Positions 22,929 to 31,621 of a DNA stretch of 64,000 bases are shown piece by piece. Position 1 is the first letter of the stretch. Each line of letters begins with the position of its first letter. The DNA is from JAJPGZ01 sp038229295. Its GTDB lineage: Bacteria; Verrucomicrobiota; Verrucomicrobiia; Chthoniobacterales; UBA10450. The stretch is from NCBI GenBank assembly GCA_038229295.1, contig JBBROO010000013.1, positions 4,915 through 68,914 of the forward strand, written 5' to 3'. The position numbers and the translations under genes were made by a program. The notes beneath the pieces were generated by a model. It did no database searches. It was not told the origin of the DNA and saw only the letters and a list, made by a program, of their open reading frames with translations.

Positions 22929-25147
22929 GGCTGCTTCGGATTAGCAGTCGTGATCGGAATCAATTTGTCGGCGCGAAGTTTTTTCTTCGTCCCGCCCGCC
23001 TTCTTCGAGCGCTCGCGCGATTGCTCGCGAAAATGCCATTGCGCCTGCACTCGCGGTTCGGTCCCTTCCGGTTTCAAGCGCCGGTAAGTTCCGTCCGGCT
23101 GCAACTCGCGCGCTTTCACGCGGTCGTTCAAAAATCGCGGCAAAACTTCATTCACGATCTGCGCCCGCAACGCCGGACTCTCAATCGGGAAAGCGACTTC
23201 CACGCGCCGGAGAAAATTTCGCGGCATCCAATCGGCGCTCGAAAGATAAAGCACCGGGTCGCCCGCGTTCTCGAAATAATAAATCCGGCTGTGTTCGAGA
23301 AAACGACCGACGATGCTGATGACACGGATGTTTTCGCTCAGTCCCGGCATTTTCGGCCGCAAACAACAAATGCCGCGCACGACCAGATCAATCGTCACTT
23401 CCGCGCAGGAAGCTTCGTAAAGTTTTTCGATGACCTCTTGATCGACAAGTGAATTTAGCTTGGCGATGATCCGCGCCGGTTTGCCCGCGCGGGCGTTGTC
23501 GCGCTCGCGCTCGATCGCCGCGATCAACCGATTCTTCAAATCGAACGGGGCCACCAGCAACTTTTTCAAACCGGGATAACCGGCCAACCCGGTCAACGTG
23601 TTGAAAACAATCGCGACCTCTTCGGTCAACTGTGCTGCGCTCGTGAGCAAACTGAAGTCAGTGTAAATGCGCGCCGTCCGTTGGTGATAGTTGCCGGTGC
23701 CGAGATGCACATAATGGCGCAGCCGATCGCTGTCGCGCCTAACGATGAGCAACGCTTTGCAATGCGTCTTCAAACCGACCACGCCGTAGATGACGTGCGC
23801 GCCGGATTCTTCGAGGCGGCGCGCCCATTGAATATTGGCCGCTTCATCAAAGCGCGCGCGCAGTTCGACGATGGCCGTGACTTGTTTGCCGGCGTTGGCC
23901 GCGGTGATGAGCGCTTCGACAATGGGCGAGTCGCCGCTTGTGCGATAAAGCGTGATCTTGATGGCGAGCACTTGCGGGTCCTGCGCCGCTTCCTCGATCA
24001 ACTCGACGATCTGGTCGAACGAATCGTAGGGATGATGCAGCAGCACATCCTGCTTTCGCAGCACTGCGAACATGTCGATCTTCGGTGGCAATGCCGGATC
24101 GCGCGCCGGTTGAAACGGACGATCTTTTAATTTCGCGAAGGCATCGTTGGCCATGAGCGGAGCCAGATGCGTCATCGAAAGCGGCCCGTCGAGCTTGTAA
24201 GCGTCCTCCTCCGCTAAATCAAAAAATTCGAGGAGCAGTCCGAGAATATCTTTCGGAATATCCGGCTCGACCTCCAAGCGCACGGCGTCGCCCTGACTGG
24301 ATCGCCGGAGCTCCTGCTCGATCGTGCGCAAAAGATTCTCCGCTTCCTCGTCGTCGATGTAGAGATCGCTGTTCCGCGTGATCCGAAATGCGTGCACGCC
24401 TTCGAGAATCAGCCCGGGAAATAATTCGCCGATGTGCTGTTTGATGAGCGACGCGAGATAAATGTATTCCCACGGTTGGTCCTTGCCCGCGTCGCGCGGC
24501 ATCGCGATCAATCGCGGCACAACGCGCGGCACTTGCACAATCGCGTGCAATTGTTCGCCACCGCGACGCGCCTTTGCCCTAACGAGCAGATTGTGACTCT
24601 TGTTTAGCAGTTGCGGAAACGGATGACTCGCATCGACGGCCAACGGCGTGAGCATCGGAAAAACTTCCTCCTGAAAATATTTTCGCGCCCAGGCCGCGCG
24701 CTTTGCTGAAAGATCGACAACTTCACGCACGCGGATGCCGTTCCTGGCCAGCTCCGGCAGCAATTCGTTTTTCCAAAGCGCGTACTCCGTCGCCACCATC
24801 TCGCGCACCTTTTGCTGGATCTTGTTGAACGTCTCCGTCGGACTCAATCCGTCGGGCCCAACATCGCTCGTCTCGCTCTCGATCTGCTGTTTGATGCCGG
24901 CGACGCGAATCTCAAAAAACTCATCGAGGTTCGAACTGAAAATCATGAGAAACTTCACTCGCTCGATCAACGGCTGAGTCGGGTCCTGCGCTTCTTCGAG
25001 GACACGACGATTAAATTCGAGCCAGCTCAGCTCGCGATTAATGAAATTTTTCGGGTCGACTAATGGAGCGACGACCAAATGCGTCTCGGGCGAAGCTGCC
25101 GCGCTTACGATTTCTGCTTCGACAATGTTAGCTTCGGTTTGCGGCAT
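22925..25147 (-). CDS. ppk: Polyphosphate kinase 1
   Basis: Ppk1 reversibly polymerises the gamma-phosphate of ATP into polyphosphate. The 740-residue protein has the N-domain (FINRELSWLEFNRRVLEEA and FLMIFSSNLDEFFEIRVAG), the head domain, and the two catalytic PLD-like domains with HHPYDSF, IKITLYRTSGDSPIVEAL, and the phosphorylated His in VGLKTHCKALL near 460, plus HLGTGNYHQRTARIYTDF. I placed the start at ATG 25147 (MPQTEA); a TTG six codons upstream lies in a motif copy and is less likely. It begins the ppk-ppgK-sixA operon. Confidence 0.96.
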   Translation of the reverse strand: MPQTEANIVEAEIVSAAASPETHLVVAPLVDPKNFINRELSWLEFNRRVLEEAQDPTQPLIERVKFLMIFSSNLDEFFEIRVAGIKQQIESETSDVGPDGLSPTETFNKIQQKVREMVATEYALWKNELLPELARNGIRVREVVDLSAKRAAWARKYFQEEVFPMLTPLAVDASHPFPQLLNKSHNLLVRAKARRGGEQLHAIVQVPRVVPRLIAMPRDAGKDQPWEYIYLASLIKQHIGELFPGLILEGVHAFRITRNSDLYIDDEEAENLLRTIEQELRRSSQGDAVRLEVEPDIPKDILGLLLEFFDLAEEDAYKLDGPLSMTHLAPLMANDAFAKLKDRPFQPARDPALPPKIDMFAVLRKQDVLLHHPYDSFDQIVELIEEAAQDPQVLAIKITLYRTSGDSPIVEALITAANAGKQVTAIVELRARFDEAANIQWARRLEESGAHVIYGVVGLKTHCKALLIVRRDSDRLRHYVHLGTGNYHQRTARIYTDFSLLTSAAQLTEEVAIVFNTLTGLAGYPGLKKLLVAPFDLKNRLIAAIERERDNARAGKPARIIAKLNSLVDQEVIEKLYEASCAEVTIDLVVRGICCLRPKMPGLSENIRVISIVGRFLEHSRIYYFENAGDPVLYLSSADWMPRNFLRRVEVAFPIESPALRAQIVNEVLPRFLNDRVKARELQPDGTYRRLKPEGTEPRVQAQWHFREQSRERSKKAGGTKKKLRADKLIPITTANPKQP

Positions 25148-25198
25148 TTCTTGTAAGATCGACAATCGACTGCGATCCGTTTCGCTGCAATAACGCGG

Positions 25199-25798
25199 TT
25201 AAGCCGATGCCGCGCTCTCAGCGGCACGTAGGATTTCCCGCGCCGATCTGACAACGTAAAGGCCGATCGCGCCGCCAATAATCAGGTCGATGTAGCGCCA
25301 GCCGGTGAGATATATTAAGAGCGCGGAAACGATGACGCTGATGTTCGCGATAACGTCAGCCCGCGTGCAAATCCAGGTGGCACGAAGGTGAACTTCTTTT
25401 TCCTGATAACGGCTCAGCAGATGCAGCACCCAGGAATTCACGACTAACGACATCGCGGCGATGGTGAGCATCATGCTGCTCTGGGGCGATGCGCCGAAAA
25501 TTCCTCGGCGCGCGACATCGAGTAGCACGACGAGACCGAGCACGACCAAAACGTTTCCGGTCAAGGTCGCGGCGCGCGCCTTGAACATTGCGGTTCGGCC
25601 AATCGCAACCAAACCGATGGCGTAGGCGAATGCGTCGGTCAGCATATCGAGAGAGTCGGCGATCAGCCCGGTGGACTCGCCGATTATTCCGGCAATGATG
25701 CCAACGACAAACATGGTCGCGTTCAGAACGAGCGCGAGAATCAGGATGCGCCTTTGCTCGCTCGTCTCCGCAGTAATGTCACAGCCGCATGAGGTCAT
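25199..25798 (-). CDS. Cation diffusion facilitator (CDF)-like efflux protein
   Basis: The 199-residue protein has about six membrane helices and the CDF metal-site patterns GLIADSLDMLTDAFAYAIGL (helix 2) and TRADVIANISVIVSALLIY (helix 5). It ends after helix 6 without the usual cytosolic metal-binding domain, so it is a short CDF. The N-terminus MTSCGCDITAE has two cysteines that may bind metal. It is the last gene of the minus-strand metal-efflux run. Likely substrates are Zn, Co, Cd or Ni; which one cannot be told. Confidence 0.85.
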   Translation of the reverse strand: MTSCGCDITAETSEQRRILILALVLNATMFVVGIIAGIIGESTGLIADSLDMLTDAFAYAIGLVAIGRTAMFKARAATLTGNVLVVLGLVVLLDVARRGIFGASPQSSMMLTIAAMSLVVNSWVLHLLSRYQEKEVHLRATWICTRADVIANISVIVSALLIYLTGWRYIDLIIGGAIGLYVVRSAREILRAAESAASA

Positions 25799-25839
25799 GG
25801 GAGGTGGTTAAACTTTTCCATCGCCGGCTAGAATTGCAC

Positions 25840-26544
25840 TCATCTTCTTCGTCGGAGCGTTTCGACCGCGGTCCAGCACACAGCCAGCCACACGATCGCC
25901 GCCGCCATCGCGCCCATCACATCGCTCAGATAATGTGCGCCCAGGTAAATCCGACTGAGGCCAACAAACAGTATCAATACGCCGGCTCCGCTCCATGCGA
26001 GCACTCGGCTCTGCCGCGAAACCCACCACCCGGTAGCGAACAACGCGATCAGTCCGTAGAAGAGCGTTGCCCCCATCGTGTGGCCGCTTGGAAAGCCGTA
26101 GCTAGAAAGCGTCACGAGCGGGTTTTCCAGCACCGGTCGCTGGCGATGAAAGATGTGTTTGAGAAAAATGTTTAGCAAGCTGCCGCCGCCCATCGTGAAC
26201 ACCAACACAAGCAACCTGTCTCGTGACTTCCGCCAAAGAAATGCAAGTGCCGCGACGATGGACGCGGAAGTGATAAACGCGACGGAGCCGAAGAAAGTAA
26301 GAATGCGTGCGACGAGCGTGATCGCCGGCGTTCCGTGCTCGTGAAACCAAAGTGCAAGATCGTGGTCGATTTTCACCAGCGGATCATTCGTCAGCAAGTC
26401 CTCGACGATCCCGCCAAACCACCAGCAACCGAGAATAATTGCCAACATCCCAAGTGTGAGATGAAGGCCAAGGTAGGCATGAGGCGAAAGACGATCCTGC
26501 AGGAACTTGATCTGCGGCGCGAAGCGCTGACGGAACGTCATCAT
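25840..26544 (-). CDS. PAP2-superfamily membrane phosphatase
   Basis: The 234-residue protein carries all three PAP2 motifs: KHIFHRQRPVLE (KxxxxxxRP), SYGFPSGHTMGAT (PSGH) and GLSRIYLGAHYLSDV (SRxxxxxHxxxD), among about six membrane helices. These enzymes dephosphorylate lipid phosphates such as phosphatidic acid or undecaprenyl pyrophosphate at the outer face of the inner membrane. The start overlaps the MFS stop (ATGA), which ties it to the metal-efflux run, though its link to metals is unclear. Confidence 0.92.
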   Translation of the reverse strand: MMTFRQRFAPQIKFLQDRLSPHAYLGLHLTLGMLAIILGCWWFGGIVEDLLTNDPLVKIDHDLALWFHEHGTPAITLVARILTFFGSVAFITSASIVAALAFLWRKSRDRLLVLVFTMGGGSLLNIFLKHIFHRQRPVLENPLVTLSSYGFPSGHTMGATLFYGLIALFATGWWVSRQSRVLAWSGAGVLILFVGLSRIYLGAHYLSDVMGAMAAAIVWLAVCWTAVETLRRRR

Positions 26545-27731
26545 CAGCTACGACTCGCTTGCGTTGAGGGAAGCCGACGCAGCAACACCAGCGCGATCAA
26601 GGCGAGGGCGCCGCAGCTAACGAAGCCGACGCGCACACCGTAGAACTGAGTGACGAGTCCGATCAAGAGAGGGCCAACCATGTCCCCGAATTCCTTGAAC
26701 GATTGTGCTGCACCCATGCTTGCACCGAGCTTGTTCTTTTCCGCAAGCGCGCCCACAAGTGCATCACAATTTGTCCAAACAGTTCCCACTCCGATACCGG
26801 CTGCGATGATTACTGCGATGAGCAATGCGCCTGTGGTAAACGTCGTTAGGATTATCGCCAGCGCTGCAACCATCAGACCGACGATGACGGTCACGTTGAT
26901 AGAAATCCTGTCCGCGAGATAACCAGCCAGTGGCTGCACGAGTAGATAACTGAGAGTCGCGGCGCTGACCGCACTGCCCGATTGCAGCGGCGTATAACCG
27001 ATCCCATGCAGATAGACGGGCAGAAACCCAAAGAGGATTCCGACCATGAACATGTTGACCACGATCACGGCGTAAGTCGACAGCAAGCGCGGTTCTTTGA
27101 AGATGAGGAAGAACTGCTGGAGCGTGATGTCGTCATCATCATCCAAGCTGTCGCCTTTGTTCGGGTCGCGCGGCAGCAGCAGGCTTAGCAGCAAAGCCAG
27201 GACACCGACTCCCGCCGAGACGATGAAGATCATCGCGAAGCCATAGCCGTTGATCAGAAATCCGCCGAGCGCGGGAGCAATCACATAGCCCGCGCCTTTG
27301 ATCGCATTGTAAATTCCAAAGGCCTTTCCGCGCCCGGTTTCAAAATATTTCGCCACGAGCGTGATTGAGACCGTCGAAAGCGCCGCCGCACCAAGTCCCT
27401 GAACGAAGCGCACGAGCAGCAAAAGTTTCGGACTGATCACCAGGAAAAGGAGCGATCCGGCGACGAAGATCGACAATCCCGCGAGCAGCGTCAGCTTCAT
27501 GCCGCGGCGATCTGCGATGAAGCCGGCCAGTGGCTTCGCGAACAGCTCCGCGAAATCGTAGACCGCGATTAGCAATCCAATGACAAACGCACCGGCGCCG
27601 ATCGCTTCCGCATACGGCGGTAAATTCGTCGCAACAATGTGCGCGCCGAATGACGTGACAAAGCCGCACGTCGCGAGAATAAGGAGAATTCCGTATCGCA
27701 TCTCAATGGATGACGCTCCAGCGCGGCCCAT
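26544..27731 (-). CDS. Major facilitator superfamily transporter
   Basis: A 395-residue, 12-helix MFS protein. Seen: helix 1 ILLILATCGFVTSFG, the loop 2-3 motif AGFIADRRGMKLTLL, a central cytosolic loop with DPNKGDSLDDDDD, and a second-half repeat AGYLADRISINVTVI. Similar MFS genes accompany RND metal pumps, but the substrate is not readable from sequence. Start ATG at 27731 or 27701 (MRYGILL); neither has a strong ribosome-binding site. It contains a single motif copy (27466), one of only four within the 9.5-kb island. Confidence 0.88.
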   Translation of the reverse strand: MGRAGASSIEMRYGILLILATCGFVTSFGAHIVATNLPPYAEAIGAGAFVIGLLIAVYDFAELFAKPLAGFIADRRGMKLTLLAGLSIFVAGSLLFLVISPKLLLLVRFVQGLGAAALSTVSITLVAKYFETGRGKAFGIYNAIKGAGYVIAPALGGFLINGYGFAMIFIVSAGVGVLALLLSLLLPRDPNKGDSLDDDDDITLQQFFLIFKEPRLLSTYAVIVVNMFMVGILFGFLPVYLHGIGYTPLQSGSAVSAATLSYLLVQPLAGYLADRISINVTVIVGLMVAALAIILTTFTTGALLIAVIIAAGIGVGTVWTNCDALVGALAEKNKLGASMGAAQSFKEFGDMVGPLLIGLVTQFYGVRVGFVSCGALALIALVLLRRLPSTQASRS

Positions 27732-27755
27732 CCCGCGTTTGCGCGAAAGGCCAGC

Positions 27756-27848
27756 TTATTTCTTGAGCAATTTCGCGATTACAACGACGAGCAAGACGAT
27801 CAGCAGAATGCCGACGACCGTCCAAACCCACATGTGTCCCATCATCAT
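27756..27848 (-). CDS. 30-residue single-helix membrane peptide
   Basis: ATG at 27848 opens a 30-residue frame: MMMGHMWVW, a hydrophobic stretch TVVGILLIVLLVVVIA, and a basic KLLKK end, so it is a small membrane peptide with the C-terminus probably inside. A near-perfect Shine-Dalgarno (AAAGGAGGTG, minus strand, 27855-27864) stands 6 nt upstream, better than at most genes here, and overlaps the end of cusA. It lies between cusA and the MFS gene. Four Met and one His at the N-terminus could touch Cu or Ag, and a role as a pump accessory peptide is a guess. Confidence 0.7.
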   Translation of the reverse strand: MMMGHMWVWTVVGILLIVLLVVVIAKLLKK

Positions 27849-27865
27849 ATTCGTCACCTCCTTTG

Positions 27866-30800
27866 TTACTGCGATTGCGACCGCGCCAGCTCGCGTCGAC
27901 GCCACAGCATATAGATCACTGGATACATTAAGAGTTCCATGATGGCCGAAGTCACAACACCGCCGATCATCGGCGCGGCAATGCGTTTCATGACGTCGGC
28001 GCCGGTCTGCGTAGTCGATGACCACATGATCGGAAGAAGACCGAAGAGAATTGCGCAGACGGTCATGATTTTCGGGCGAATGCGCTGCACGGCGCCTTCT
28101 ATGACTGCGTCATGCAAGTCGTGCATCGTGTTCATCCGACCTTCGGCTTTGAATTTTTCCCAGGCGTGATCCAGATACAAAAGCATGACGACGCCGGTCT
28201 CGGCATCGAGGCCGGCGAGGGCGATCAGCCCGACCCAGACGGCGACGCTCATGTTGTAGCCGAGCAGCCAGATCAGCCAGAATGCGCCGACGAGTGAGAA
28301 CGGCACCGCCAGCAAAACGATGCACGTCTTCACCACCGATTTCGTGTTCATATAAAGCAGCACGAAAATAATGAGCAGCGTGAATGGGATCACGACCTTC
28401 AGTTTTTTCAGCGCGGCTTGCAGGTATTCGAATTGCCCGGCCCACTGAATGTAATACCCCGGCGGGAATTGGATGCTCTGACCCAGTTTCTGTGAGGCGC
28501 GTCGCACGTAGCCGTCGATATCGCTCGTCGTGATGTCGACGAATACGAAACCGACCAGCTGCCCATTCTCGTTTCGAATCGATGGCGGTCCGGTTTTGTA
28601 ATTGATGTTGGCCAGCATTGAGATCGGGACCTGCGCGCCGGTCGGCGTGGGGACGAGCACGCGTTTGAGCGCGTCGAGGTCTTCGCGAAAATCGCGGGCG
28701 TAACGCACGCTCACTGGATAACGTTCGCGCCCTTCGACCGTGGTCGTGACGGTCTTGCCGCCGATCGCGCTTTCGATGACGTCATTTACGTCGCCAACGG
28801 TGAGGCCGTAGCGGGCAGCGATCTCGCGGTTAATGTCGAAATCGAGAAAGTAACCACCAGTCGTCCGCTCCGCGTAAGCGCTGCGCGTGTCGGGAAAATC
28901 GCTGAGCAGTTTTTCAATCTGCACTCCCAACTCCTGGATTTTTCCGAGATCGGGTCCGAAAATTTTTATACCGACTTTGCTGCGAAAACCTGTCGTGAGC
29001 ATTTCAGTGCGTGTTTGAATCGGCATCCAGAAAATGTTCGCCATGCCGGGCGTCTTAATGTTCGCGTTCATCTCCGCGGTAATTTTGTCCCACGTCATGC
29101 CGCGCCGCCATTGATCGGGCGGTTTCATCGTCACCACCGTTTCGAACATCGAGAGCGGCGCTGGATCAGTCGGTGACTCGGCCTGTCCGGCTTTGCCGAA
29201 AACAGTCAGCACCTCTGGGATTTTTTTTAGTTGTCGATCTTGAATCTGAAGAATCTTCGTCGCCTCGGTGATCGACATCCCGGGCACCGCGGTCGGCATG
29301 TAAAGCATCGTGCCTTCGTTCAGCGGCGGCATAAATTCGGAGCCGAGTCTCTTGAAAGGGATAATGGTGATGGCAAGGACGACAGCCGCCGCGATGAGGG
29401 TGAAGCGACGGTATCGCAGCACGAAATTCACGAGCGGCTGGTAGGCCCAGATCAAAAAGCGGTTGAGCGGATTTTTCGCCTCCGGAGTAATGCGGCCGCG
29501 GATCATGAGCGTCATCAACACCGGCACGAGCGTGACGCCCAGAAGCGCGGCGAAAAACATCGAGAATGTTTTCGTGAAGGCGAGTGGTTTGAAGAGCCGC
29601 CCTTCCTGCGCTTCGAGCGAAAAGACAGGAATGAAACTGACGGTGATGACGAGGAGCGAAAAAAACAGCGGACGGCCCACGCTTTTCGCCGCGGCGATAA
29701 TCGTGGCGACGCGCTCCCGCCCGTTTGGTTCGCGTCCGTTTTCCTCCCGGAAATGTTCGAGAAACTTGTGCGCGTTCTCGACCATGATGATCGCCGAATC
29801 GACCATTGCGCCGATGGCGATCGCGATGCCGCCGAGCGACATGATGTTACTCGTCAGCCCAAGTTTCAACATCGGTATAAACGAGAGCAGGATCGCAATC
29901 GGAAGAGTAATGATCGCGACGAACGCTGAGCGGACGTGCCAGAGAAAGACGATGCAAACGAGCGCCACAATGATGCTTTCTTCGATCAGCTTCCGGCGCA
30001 GCGTCGAAATCGAATTCTTGATCAGCTCGCTGCGGTCATAGGTCGGCATGATCTTCACGCCCTCGGGCAGCGAGCCTTTGATTTCTTCCAACTTCTTTTT
30101 GATTCCGTCGATAACGGTGAGCGCGTTTTCGCCGTAGCGCATGACGACAATGCCGCCCACGGTTTCGCCTTTTCCATCAAGTTCCGCCACGCCCCGCCGG
30201 AGATCGCCGCCCAGATGCACGGTGCCCACGTTTTTCACGTAGATAGGTGTGCCCTTCTCCACTTTCAGCGGGATGTTCTCGATGTCCTCAACGCTTTTGA
30301 TGTAGCCACGGCCGCGCACGAAATACTCGGCGGTGGCGACTTCGAAGGTCTTTCCCCCCACGTCGGCGTTGCTCATTTTTATTTTCGCAACGACATCGGA
30401 CAGCGGAATGCCATAACCGAGCAGCTTGTTCGGATCGAGATCGACCTGGTACTGCTTGACCAAGCCGCCGATTGGCGCGATTTCCGCAACCCCTTTTACC
30501 GAGGAAAGTGCGTAACGCAGGTTCCAATCCTGAATGCTCCGCAGCTCCGCCAGATTATGTTTGCCGGTTTCATCGACCAGCGCGTATTCGTAAACCCAAC
30601 CCACGCCCGTGGCGTCGGGACCGATCACGGGGTTCACCCCTTCTGGCAGAGAACCCCGCACCGAATTCAAATATTCGATCACGCGCGAACGCGCCCAATA
30701 AATGTCGGTGCCGTCTTGAAAAATGACGTAAACGAACGATTTGCCGAACATCGATTCGCCGCGGACGAACTTCACTTTCGGCGCGGCGATGAACTTGGAG

Positions 30801-31138
30801 GAAACTGGGTAAGTGATTTGGTCTTCGATCAGATCAGGCGACCGTCCTTCCCAATCGGTGTAAACGATCACCTGCACATCGCTCAAATCGGGAATGGCAT
30901 CGAGCGACGTCCGCTGCAGCGCCCAAATTCCAGCCGCGACGCCGAAGATGACGAAAATAAAAACGAGAAACTTGTTCCGCGCACTCGCCTCGATAACGCG
31001 CTCGATGAAGGGGGAACGAATGGGCGAATCGGCGAGCGGGCGAGTGGGCGACCCGCTGCTTCCGCTTTCCCCATTCTCCCGCTCTCCTGCTCGCTGATTC
31101 ACGGCGCGTTTCCCTTTCTGCGCGAGCGGATCAGCCAC
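27866..31138 (-). CDS. cusA: Heavy-metal efflux RND pump, inner-membrane subunit (CusA/CzcA type)
   Basis: The 1,090-residue protein has the 12-helix RND plan with two large periplasmic loops. HME-class features are the N-terminal helix FLVFIFVIFGVAAGIWAL, DAIPDLSDVQVIVYT, the helix-4 segment GGIAIAIGAMVDSAIIMVENAHK with its proton-relay acids, and the late GLIALAGLDAETGVVMLLYLDHA. It exports metal ions together with CusB and CusC. The first 40 or so residues (RAGERENGESGSSGSPTR...) are not pump-like and are encoded by short-period repeats. They overlap the preceding four-helix-bundle gene by 40 nt, so a later start is possible. One motif copy only (29232). Confidence 0.94.
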   Translation of the reverse strand: MADPLAQKGKRAVNQRAGERENGESGSSGSPTRPLADSPIRSPFIERVIEASARNKFLVFIFVIFGVAAGIWALQRTSLDAIPDLSDVQVIVYTDWEGRSPDLIEDQITYPVSSKFIAAPKVKFVRGESMFGKSFVYVIFQDGTDIYWARSRVIEYLNSVRGSLPEGVNPVIGPDATGVGWVYEYALVDETGKHNLAELRSIQDWNLRYALSSVKGVAEIAPIGGLVKQYQVDLDPNKLLGYGIPLSDVVAKIKMSNADVGGKTFEVATAEYFVRGRGYIKSVEDIENIPLKVEKGTPIYVKNVGTVHLGGDLRRGVAELDGKGETVGGIVVMRYGENALTVIDGIKKKLEEIKGSLPEGVKIMPTYDRSELIKNSISTLRRKLIEESIIVALVCIVFLWHVRSAFVAIITLPIAILLSFIPMLKLGLTSNIMSLGGIAIAIGAMVDSAIIMVENAHKFLEHFREENGREPNGRERVATIIAAAKSVGRPLFFSLLVITVSFIPVFSLEAQEGRLFKPLAFTKTFSMFFAALLGVTLVPVLMTLMIRGRITPEAKNPLNRFLIWAYQPLVNFVLRYRRFTLIAAAVVLAITIIPFKRLGSEFMPPLNEGTMLYMPTAVPGMSITEATKILQIQDRQLKKIPEVLTVFGKAGQAESPTDPAPLSMFETVVTMKPPDQWRRGMTWDKITAEMNANIKTPGMANIFWMPIQTRTEMLTTGFRSKVGIKIFGPDLGKIQELGVQIEKLLSDFPDTRSAYAERTTGGYFLDFDINREIAARYGLTVGDVNDVIESAIGGKTVTTTVEGRERYPVSVRYARDFREDLDALKRVLVPTPTGAQVPISMLANINYKTGPPSIRNENGQLVGFVFVDITTSDIDGYVRRASQKLGQSIQFPPGYYIQWAGQFEYLQAALKKLKVVIPFTLLIIFVLLYMNTKSVVKTCIVLLAVPFSLVGAFWLIWLLGYNMSVAVWVGLIALAGLDAETGVVMLLYLDHAWEKFKAEGRMNTMHDLHDAVIEGAVQRIRPKIMTVCAILFGLLPIMWSSTTQTGADVMKRIAAPMIGGVVTSAIMELLMYPVIYMLWRRRELARSQSQ
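31010..31095. repeat. Short-period GGCGA-type repeat tract in the cusA 5' end
   Basis: Imperfect 7-9 nt units such as GGCGAATC, GGCGAGCGG and GGCGAGTGG recur in this stretch. They encode the Ser/Pro/Arg-rich N-terminal extension of the CusA-like protein. Similar tracts lie at 31499-31600 and within cusB at 32690-32790. Confidence 0.55.
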
Positions 31139-31542
31139 TTCTCCGGCTGATCGATCATCTTCACGAGTTGGCCGATTATCTTTTCATACGAATCATCCAG
31201 CTTCAGAAACTTATCGCGAGAGAGATAGCCGTGCTGCAACGCGAATTCCGCGTGCACTTGAGTCTCGGCCGCCTCGGTTTCGGCATCGCTGAGTTTCGCT
31301 ACGAATGCTGCCGCATAACGACGCTTTCGCCATGCTTCGGCGATGTTCGCGCAAACCGATCGCGATGAGCGGCGAATTTGGTCCGTGAGCGAGAATCTCT
31401 CTTCCCGCGGAAATGTTTTCGTGAGTTCAAAGACGCTCAATCCGGTCTGAAGCGCATTCTGGTAAACATCCAAATCCCGAAAATGCCTGATCGATTTCGC
31501 CATTTCGCCACTTCGCCGCTTCTCCGTCTCATCGAAATTCAT
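31099..31542 (-). CDS. Four-helix-bundle protein (S23/IVP family)
   Basis: The 147-residue protein matches the four-helix-bundle family first seen in 23S rRNA intervening sequences: FRDLDVYQNALQTGLSVFELT, FPREERFSLTDQIRRSSRSVCANIAEAW, and the helical SDAETEAAETQVHAEFALQHGYL. The biochemical role is unknown. Here it is not in an rRNA gene but between cusB and cusA in a metal-efflux operon. ATG at 31542 has GGGAGGA 6 nt upstream. The next ATG (31503, MAKSIRHF) is the start more usual for the family. The gene lies beside a GGCGA repeat tract, so it may have travelled with it. Confidence 0.85.
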   Translation of the reverse strand: MNFDETEKRRSGEMAKSIRHFRDLDVYQNALQTGLSVFELTKTFPREERFSLTDQIRRSSRSVCANIAEAWRKRRYAAAFVAKLSDAETEAAETQVHAEFALQHGYLSRDKFLKLDDSYEKIIGQLVKMIDQPEKWLIRSRRKGNAP

Positions 31543-31600
31543 GTCTTCCTCCCGGTTTGTCTGTTTCGCCCATTCGCCGTCTCGCCCGTTCGCGCTTTCA
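31499..31600. repeat. Short-period GGCGA-type repeat tract at the four-helix-bundle gene start
   Basis: On the plus strand units of TTCGCC recur (TTCGCCACTTCGCC, TTCGCCCATTCGCC, TCTCGCCC). The tract spans the first codons of the four-helix-bundle gene and the 79-nt gap to cusB. Confidence 0.5.
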
Positions 31601-31621
31601 TCTCTTCCTGTCGCTCCACGT

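Noticed and set aside
25148..25165. Ppk start at the TTG at 25165
   Set aside because: This start is within a motif copy and adds SILQE, which is not family-like; ATG 25147 fits better.
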